A stretch of 27,455 nt of DNA from DASVLX01 sp035552275 (GTDB taxonomy: Bacteria > Actinomycetota > Actinomycetes > Mycobacteriales > Pseudonocardiaceae), in NCBI GenBank assembly GCA_035552275.1, contig DASZLR010000224.1, positions 1 to 27,455 on the forward strand, written 5' to 3'. Below are positions 23,594-27,455 of the stretch, one piece after another; within the stretch, counting starts at the first letter, position 1, and each line of letters starts with the position of its first letter. The notes beneath the pieces were generated by a model that searched no databases, had not been told where the DNA came from, and saw only the letters and a program-made list of their open reading frames with translations. A program made the translations under genes and the position numbers.

Positions 23594-23828
23594 TCAGTTG
23601 ATTGGATCACTGGTCATTGTCTCGGTTGAGCTGGTTTGACCTGCGATAACACCTGCGAACACCTACGGTGGTCACGGGCTGTTTCGTATGGTTTGGGTCG
23701 GGTAAAGGGTGGAGATGATCTCGGGCTGAGGGTGACCACCTGCTGAGTGGTGTGGCGGGCGCGCGCCCCCTGGGCAGGCCCCCGGCCTGCCCACTCTGCC
23801 TGACGGCAGGGCCGCAGAGGCTCACGGG

Positions 23829-23894
23829 TCAAGCACCAATCGCATGATCCCACCCGCCGGCCGATCTCGGTACCGCAGCGCGATTGGTGCTTGA
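23829..23894. repeat. 15-bp perfect inverted repeat with 36-bp spacer
   Basis: TCAAGCACCAATCGC at 23829-23843 is matched exactly in reverse complement by GCGATTGGTGCTTGA at 23880-23894. The spacer is 36 bases, so the arms are more likely paired protein-binding sites than a terminator. It lies about 240 bp inside the att site. Confidence 0.8.
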
Positions 23895-24082
23895 GGCGTG
23901 AGGGGTGGCCCGTTACACTGCGCGCCCGCCACACCACGGATCGCACCCGCCCGGTTATGGTGATTTTCTGTCGAATCTCCGGCACTGTTCGTGATGTCGC
24001 GCGGGCCGCCGGTCCGCCAGGAGGCGGGCCGACCGGAGCGGAGCGGGAGGGAGAGCCCGCCGGCCGGTTTTGGCCCGCGCGT

Positions 24083-24101
24083 CCGGCCCGGTCAGGGCCG
24101 G
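24083..24101. repeat. GC-rich hairpin
   Basis: CCGGCCC (24083-24089) and GGGCCGG (24095-24101) form a 7-bp stem with a 5-base loop. An imperfect hairpin of similar kind (GGTCCGCC with GGCGGGCC) lies about 70 bases upstream. Together they make a structured block before the methyltransferase gene. Confidence 0.5.
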
Positions 24102-24194
24102 CTTGAAGACGTACAGAAAATCCTCACCGAGTCCGCGCGGGTGCTGGGCTGGTGTGGTTCTCGGGTCTGCGCCGGCTTGTGATGGCTGGTTGTG

Positions 24195-24263
24195 ACGAGG
24201 ATCGGCCGAACGTGTGAACCGGTTGCGAACTCATGTTGAGTCGGGCGAGGATCGGACGTGTGA
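24195..24263 (+). repeat. Direct repeat at the methyltransferase start
   Basis: CGAGGATCGG followed by ACGTGTGA occurs twice: at 24196-24217 with four extra bases between the parts, and at 24246-24263 without them. The second copy supplies both the GAGGA ribosome site and the GTG start of the methyltransferase. The first copy ends in a GTGTGA that leads nowhere, so the pair may be a small duplication or two operator half-sites. Confidence 0.55.
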
Positions 24264-25099
24264 CTGAACTGGTGTTGACGGGCGAACGTCGCGACGAATT
24301 GGCCGCGTTGCTGGGTGACGAGCAACGGCTACGTGCTGAGTACCCCAAGGTGTCCGAGTATCTCGATATGGCACCTCGTTTGTCGGGAACGGGTAACAGG
24401 GAACTTGATGCTGCGTTTGATCTGCGGTTCGTTCACTACATGGTCGGTGGTAGTGATGTGGACAGCGTGAATCCCTATTGGGACATCGTTGCGCCATCGG
24501 TGTTCGAGCATGAGGGTCGGCGTGTGGTGAACGGTGGTCGGCAGACCGGAAGTGCCCGGTTGGCCTATGCGGAGATGATCCTGCAAGCTGTGTACGCCTA
24601 TGCGATTCCGTCGCCGGAAACCCTGGAGTGGGTGGCTAGATTCTGTGATGGTCAGCCGTTGGTCGAGCTTGGTGCCGGTAGAGGGTATTGGGCGATGCAG
24701 TTGGCTCATGCGGGTCTTCAGGTTAGTGCGTACGACCTCGAACCACCCGATCAGGCTGACAACGCGTCATTTCCTCGAACATCCGGGCAACGGGATGTTT
24801 GGCACGACATCGGCGGATTGGCCGAGTTTGCGGAGCGAGTGAGTAGCCGAACGGGTCATGTTCTGTTCTTGTGCTGGCCACCAGGTTGGGGTAACAAGAT
24901 GGCCTCACAGTCACTCAGAGAGTTTCAGGACGTTGGCGGCGAACGACTGATCTTTATGGGGGAACCTAAGGGCGGCCAGACCGGCGATGACGAGTTTTTC
25001 GACATGCTGTCGGCGGCCTGGAAAGTGGAATCGTACGATTCTCGATATGTTTCGTGGTGGAACTTGAGTGATGTTGCACAGGGCTGGGTCCGGCGTTGA
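24260..25099 (+). CDS. SAM-dependent methyltransferase-like cargo protein
   Basis: A 279-residue protein. Motif I is LVELGAGRGYW at about residues 134-144, with the acidic residue of strand 2 in VSAYDLEPP. It continues with FLCWPPGW, a motif-IV-like CWPP in place of NPPY or DPPY, then GERLIFMGEPKGGQTGDDEFFDML. Residues 1-130 look like a helical extra domain. I chose GTG 24260 because GAGGA lies 8 bases before it; an ATG at 24233 has no ribosome site. The lower GC and freer codon use mark it as part of the element. It converges on the GntR gene across a terminator. The substrate is unknown. Confidence 0.75.
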   Translation: MTELVLTGERRDELAALLGDEQRLRAEYPKVSEYLDMAPRLSGTGNRELDAAFDLRFVHYMVGGSDVDSVNPYWDIVAPSVFEHEGRRVVNGGRQTGSARLAYAEMILQAVYAYAIPSPETLEWVARFCDGQPLVELGAGRGYWAMQLAHAGLQVSAYDLEPPDQADNASFPRTSGQRDVWHDIGGLAEFAERVSSRTGHVLFLCWPPGWGNKMASQSLREFQDVGGERLIFMGEPKGGQTGDDEFFDMLSAAWKVESYDSRYVSWWNLSDVAQGWVRR

Positions 25100-25103
25100 T
25101 GCT

Positions 25104-25138
25104 TGACCAGTTGCCCCAAGAACTAGGGCAACTGGTCA
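25104..25138. terminator. Bidirectional terminator between convergent genes
   Basis: A perfect 13-bp stem (TGACCAGTTGCCC at 25104-25116, complement at 25126-25138) with a 9-base loop. It lies 5 bases after the methyltransferase stop and 15 bases after the GntR stop on the other strand, so it can end both transcripts. Confidence 0.85.
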
Positions 25139-25152
25139 GACATAGGCATGAG

Positions 25153-25845
25153 TTACTTGTTGACGACGGCGGAAACATTGGGATCGAGAGACATCCGGAA
25201 TACGAACGCGTCATAGCGGTCTCGCGGGTAGGAAACATCGGATGTCATGATTACTCGGCCGTCGGCCGCGAGAAACTGTTGATGGACGGTCTTGACGAGC
25301 TCGCCGGGGGCGGTATCGAGCCATGCTCCGTGCGTTGGTGATGGGATTCGGTCGGCAACCGTCTCTTCGAGAAGTGTCGCGTCTGAGACTCCCGACACGT
25401 CTGTCGGCTGGTATGTGTCGGAAATTGAGATTGGTCGGCCATCCTCTGATGCGCGGGTGATCACGTGTTTGATCTGGTCTCCTGCTGACAAGCGGAATAT
25501 TTCGGCAAGTTCGTCGGTTGCAGGAACTCGCTTTGTTTCGCGGTCGATCTGAATTTCTTGATCGGATTCATTGGCGAATGTTGTTTCGGGATTTTCCATC
25601 TGACGTTCGGGCGATACCCTGATGAGGTTTGGGCGATCGGCTACGAATATGCCTCGGCGTCGAACTGATCGCACCAGGCCCTGACTATGTAGCAGTTCGA
25701 TGGCCTTGCGAACCACGATATCCGATACCTTATTTTTCTCGGCTAGTTCGGCGTAGCTTGGTAGCTGCATGCCGGCTAGAAGCTCTCCACTTCGAATGCG
25801 TCGCGCGTATTCGCCTGCGATAGTGACGTATGCGGGTTCTGCCAT
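25153..25845 (-). CDS. GntR-family repressor with UTRA domain (KorSA-like)
   Basis: A 230-residue regulator. Residues 1-70 are the GntR winged helix (YVTIAGEYARRIRSGELLAG, LPSYAELAEKNKVSD, RKAIELLHSQG, RRRGIFVAD); residues about 95-225 form a UTRA/chorismate-lyase-like ligand domain (GDQIKHVITRASEDGRPISISDTY). The start is ATG 25845, with AAAGGA 9 bases upstream; the frame extends to 26211 without support. In AICEs such as pSAM2, a GntR protein of this kind (KorSA) represses the element's genes. It diverges from the transfer operon, and CGTATACG palindromes lie in front of both. The KorSA comparison rests on family and context, not on an alignment. Confidence 0.88.
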   Translation of the reverse strand: MAEPAYVTIAGEYARRIRSGELLAGMQLPSYAELAEKNKVSDIVVRKAIELLHSQGLVRSVRRRGIFVADRPNLIRVSPERQMENPETTFANESDQEIQIDRETKRVPATDELAEIFRLSAGDQIKHVITRASEDGRPISISDTYQPTDVSGVSDATLLEETVADRIPSPTHGAWLDTAPGELVKTVHQQFLAADGRVIMTSDVSYPRDRYDAFVFRMSLDPNVSAVVNK

Positions 25846-25905
25846 GGGTGATTCCTTTCGCGTCGTGCTGCCCCTGCGGACAACTATGTCCAGAATATCA
25901 AACTG

Positions 25906-25913
25906 CGTATACG
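25906..25913. promoter_or_regulatory. CGTATACG operator upstream of the GntR gene
   Basis: The 8-bp palindrome CGTATACG, in the context TGCGTATACGTAA, 61 bases upstream of the GntR start. The same sequence occurs twice on the transfer-operon side. Nearer the gene, GGACAACTATGTCC (25878-25891) is a second, different inverted repeat. The site probably serves autoregulation. Confidence 0.75.
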
Positions 25914-26087
25914 TAAGCCACCGTAGGTTGCGGTCGGTCGCCCGATGGTTGGCGCGGGTGAGGTTGGCCCTGTGGCATCGAGCCTGGGCCCGGCTCGCCG
26001 GGACGGACGCGCTCAAGACGTACGAGTGTCGATCTATGTCGAGGTCGTCTCTGCTGGTCAGCAGCCTTTTTCGCGATCGAGCTTGTG

Positions 26088-26109
26088 CGTATACGAAGTT
26101 GCGTATACG
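26088..26109. promoter_or_regulatory. Two CGTATACG operators before the transfer operon
   Basis: CGTATACG at 26088-26095 and at 26102-26109, both preceded by TG or TTG and with centres 14 bp apart, 65 bases upstream of the first gene. A TTGTGC at 26084 and TACGCT at 26106 (spacing 16) could be the -35 and -10, so the sites would overlap the promoter. Three copies within 204 bp around a divergent GntR gene make a repressor operator likely. Confidence 0.75.
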
Positions 26110-26173
26110 CTGGAACTCGTCACCGGTTCCGGTGAGAACAGAAGACGCGAAGAGCCTGGTTGGAGGGCTTGTC

Positions 26174-26497
26174 ATGAAGTTGATCGTTGATACGTCGGGT
26201 GTGACGTTCACCGTGGGTCGTGAGGCTGAGGCGCGGACTGATCAGAACGGTGTGCAGAGGCAGGATCGCAACACGAAGTTGCCGATGTGGTCTGTGCAGC
26301 TTGTCGCTGTGGATGCGACGGGGGCTGAGGTGATTAACGTGACTTACGTTTCTGAGGAGAAGCCGAAGGTCACGGTTGGTCAGCCTGTCTTCCCTGTTGA
26401 GTTGCAGGCGATTCCGTGGGCACAGAATGGTAAGAATGGCACTGCGTTTCGCGCGACTGCGTTCAAGCCTGTCACCGCTGCTAAGGCGTCGGCTTAG
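26174..26497 (+). CDS. SCO3933-family regulatory protein of integrative elements
   Basis: A 107-residue soluble protein: KLIVDTSGVTFTVGREAEAR, a short basic stretch (QRQDRNTKLPMW), then VINVTYVSEEKPKVTVGQPV and a closing AIPWAQNGKNGTAFRATAF. This matches my memory of the SCO3933 family, small beta-rich proteins found almost only in actinomycete integrative elements next to transfer genes and labelled regulatory. The molecular role is not established. The ATG has TTGGAGGGCT upstream, almost the same leader as the later transfer gene. It is the first gene of the operon behind the GntR operators. Confidence 0.75.
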   Translation: MKLIVDTSGVTFTVGREAEARTDQNGVQRQDRNTKLPMWSVQLVAVDATGAEVINVTYVSEEKPKVTVGQPVFPVELQAIPWAQNGKNGTAFRATAFKPVTAAKASA

Positions 26498-26548
26498 TCC
26501 TTGCCTCATTTTCCCTGCGGGGAGTGTGAACCCGAGAGTGAGTGTGTC

Positions 26549-26860
26549 ATGACTCAGGTTGTGAAGGATGTCGAGTCCGGTTCGGATGTGCGGCAGATGG
26601 AAGATCGGTTGTGGACGGAGTACGTGATTGCGCGGGTCCGTTCCGATGAATGCCAGCGTTTGGCTGACGCTGCTTGGCGTGAGCGTGTGCTGGCGGATGA
26701 CGAGTCGAAGTGGTCTAAGTCCGACATGTGGCATCACTGTGTGCAGATGTGCGGGCAAGCGCGCGAGGCAGCTAATGCCGCGTATGTCGTGTGGCAGAGG
26801 GTGGCTTACCCGATGGGTGGGTTCCCACCGCCGGATGAGGACGAGTCGTCCTCGGAGTAG
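26549..26860 (+). CDS. Small acidic protein of unknown function (element gene)
   Basis: A 103-residue, largely helical protein with many Glu/Asp and several Trp (MEDRLWTEYVIARVRSDECQ, SKWSKSDMWHHCVQMCGQA) and an acidic tail (PPPDEDESSSE). I do not recognise the family. I chose ATG 26549 because the same TGTCATG start context is used by the genes before and after it; a TTG at 26501 would add 16 residues (with CGECEPESEC) but has no ribosome site. It lies 51 bases after the SCO3933-like stop, in the same operon. Many AICEs carry small unknown genes at this position. Confidence 0.62.
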   Translation: MTQVVKDVESGSDVRQMEDRLWTEYVIARVRSDECQRLADAAWRERVLADDESKWSKSDMWHHCVQMCGQAREAANAAYVVWQRVAYPMGGFPPPDEDESSSE

Positions 26861-26869
26861 TTGACGAGT

Positions 26870-26914
26870 GCGCGGGACCGGGTTGGTTCTTGGCGGTTCC
26901 GTCCGGTCCTGCGC
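26870..26914. repeat. Stem-loop between the small gene and the transfer gene
   Basis: GCGCGGGACCGG (26870-26881) pairs with CCGGTCCTGCGC (26903-26914) over 12 positions with one G-T wobble; the loop is 21 bases. A smaller inverted repeat, CTGAT-5-ATCAG, follows at 26920-26934. The stem-loop may act as a partial terminator or mRNA processing site before the transfer gene. Confidence 0.55.
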
Positions 26915-26965
26915 TCTCGCTGATCCCTTATCAGAGATCGACTCAGCTTGTTGGAGGGCTGTGTC

Positions 26966-27455
26966 ATGGCTAATCGTACTACTGGTCGCGGCCGTGGTGG
27001 TCGCGCTGATGTCATCGAGGTGTTCTCCCCGCGTCGGGTGGGGCCTTGGCACCTGTTGCGGCCGCTGTTTCGCGGTCGTGTCCTGCTGGTCGTCGTCGGC
27101 CTGGTGGCCGTGGCGGTGTTCTGGCTCAACGCCGGTCATCATCGGGTCGTGGCCGTGACGGTCGCGGTGGTCGTGGTGGCACTGTTCTTGGCGTCGTTTC
27201 ACGCGACGTGGTTCCTGGCCGGTCTGCTGGTCCGGTCCCGTGCCGAACTCACCACGGCTGTCGTGGTGGTGCTCTCGGACGGGTGGCTGCGGTCGCTGAC
27301 TACTGCGGTGTGGGCGGACGCGGTCATGCTCGGTGTTCCGGGTGTGCTGCTGTTGATTCCGGTTACCCGTCGTCTGATCCTCGGGCGATTCTGGTGCGTG
27401 TTGGATCGGCATCGCCTGCGGGCGTGCCTGCGGCAAACGAAGGTCCGGACGATGA
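26966..27455 (+). CDS. Probable FtsK/SpoIIIE-type transfer protein, N-terminus (runs off window)
   Basis: An open frame from ATG 26966 to the window end with no stop: 163 codons visible. It opens with a basic, polar stretch (MANRTTGRGRGGRADVIEVF, then SPRRVGPWHLL). Transmembrane segments follow (VLLVVVGLVAVAVFWL, VVAVTVAVVVVALFLASF, MLGVPGVLLLIPV), then a basic cytoplasmic stretch (RHRLRACLRQTKVRTM). This is the N-terminal layout of actinomycete plasmid and AICE double-stranded DNA translocases, whose ATPase domain should lie further on. GGAGGG lies 10-15 bases before the ATG. It follows the SCO3933-like and small genes, the usual order. The ATPase motifs are outside the window, so the call rests on context and N-terminal pattern. 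Confidence 0.65.
   Translation, partial: MANRTTGRGRGGRADVIEVFSPRRVGPWHLLRPLFRGRVLLVVVGLVAVAVFWLNAGHHRVVAVTVAVVVVALFLASFHATWFLAGLLVRSRAELTTAVVVVLSDGWLRSLTTAVWADAVMLGVPGVLLLIPVTRRLILGRFWCVLDRHRLRACLRQTKVRTM

Larger units (their letters stand above)
23594..24259. other. Non-coding left end of the element
   Basis: About 665 bases with no convincing gene; the frames in it lack domains and ribosome sites. It holds a perfect hairpin at 23772-23792 (9-bp stem GGGCAGGCC, 3-base loop), a long-range 15-bp inverted repeat (23829-23894), a GC-rich block near 24000-24101 ending in another hairpin, and a direct repeat before the methyltransferase start. Such regions in integrative elements hold attP arm sites, transfer loci (clt) or replication origins. 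Which applies here cannot be read from sequence. Confidence 0.55.

Noticed and set aside
23594..23640. Possible 5' half of the tRNA (AGCTCAACCG on the minus strand looks like a D arm)
   Set aside because: The distance to the anticodon is about 15 bases too long, no GCCCTCG acceptor half precedes it, and the anticodon stem does not pair. The similarity is treated as chance.
23614..23985. Minus-strand frame of 123 codons in the element's left end
   Set aside because: It crosses the hairpin and the 15-bp inverted repeat, has no ribosome site and shows no domain.
26120..27436. 438-codon minus-strand frame opposite the transfer operon
   Set aside because: His/Arg/Pro-rich translation without motifs or ribosome site; the plus strand carries three genes with good start contexts.
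23552..27455. Integrated prophage
   Set aside because: No capsid, tail, terminase or lysis gene is visible. The GntR, SCO3933-like and FtsK-like set points to a conjugative element.

Overview
The window is high-GC DNA from a filamentous actinobacterium. The signs are very strong G/C third positions, many GTG/TTG starts, chains of genes overlapping by TGATG or GTGA, and actinobacterial families (DUF6801, Methyltransf_19/DUF574, tandem DUF4239, a cysteine-free HesB-like protein, an MmpL-type RND exporter). A Pseudonocardiaceae-like genus fits, but this is inference and I cannot name a species.

Layout of the chromosome (1 to about 23,550). First comes a VapBC toxin-antitoxin pair (minus strand). 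A tightly overlapping minus-strand operon follows: acyl-CoA dehydrogenase (ACAD10/11 type), two short-chain dehydrogenases, an APH-family kinase and a histidine phosphatase. A TetR gene diverges from it across two copies of one palindrome. The kinase, ACAD and SDR combination resembles the logic of 4-hydroxyacyl-CoA (levulinate-type) catabolism. Next are envelope and housekeeping genes: a secreted DUF6801 protein, an orphan methyltransferase, a Pro/Thr-rich surface protein, two DUF4239 membrane proteins, a secreted repeat protein, a PAS-GGDEF-degenerate EAL protein, a small membrane protein, the HesB-like protein, a secreted beta-propeller, a J-domain/NERD membrane fusion, a universal stress protein, a PAP2-like membrane protein, an SDR-like protein without the usual serine, glutathione peroxidase, an MmpL transporter and a class I methyltransferase.

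Layout of the integrated element (about 23,552 to the window end). The 3' half of a tRNA gene lies on the minus strand at 23,552-23,593 with no matching 5' half, as expected for one att site of an element integrated in a tRNA. Everything to its right has visibly lower GC and different codon use. It holds a non-coding stretch rich in inverted repeats, a methyltransferase (cargo), a GntR/UTRA repressor, three copies of a CGTATACG palindrome, an SCO3933-family protein, a small unknown protein and the membrane-spanning N-terminus of a probable FtsK/SpoIIIE-type transfer protein that runs off the end. This is the start of an actinomycete integrative and conjugative element (AICE). Integrase, replication genes, the other att copy and the intact tRNA should lie beyond 27,455.

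How the parts work together. The TetR probably represses both itself and the ACAD/SDR/kinase operon. The GntR protein probably represses itself (site at 25,906) and the transfer operon (two sites at 26,088 and 26,102), as KorSA-like regulators do in other AICEs. Most other chromosomal genes stand alone or in pairs.
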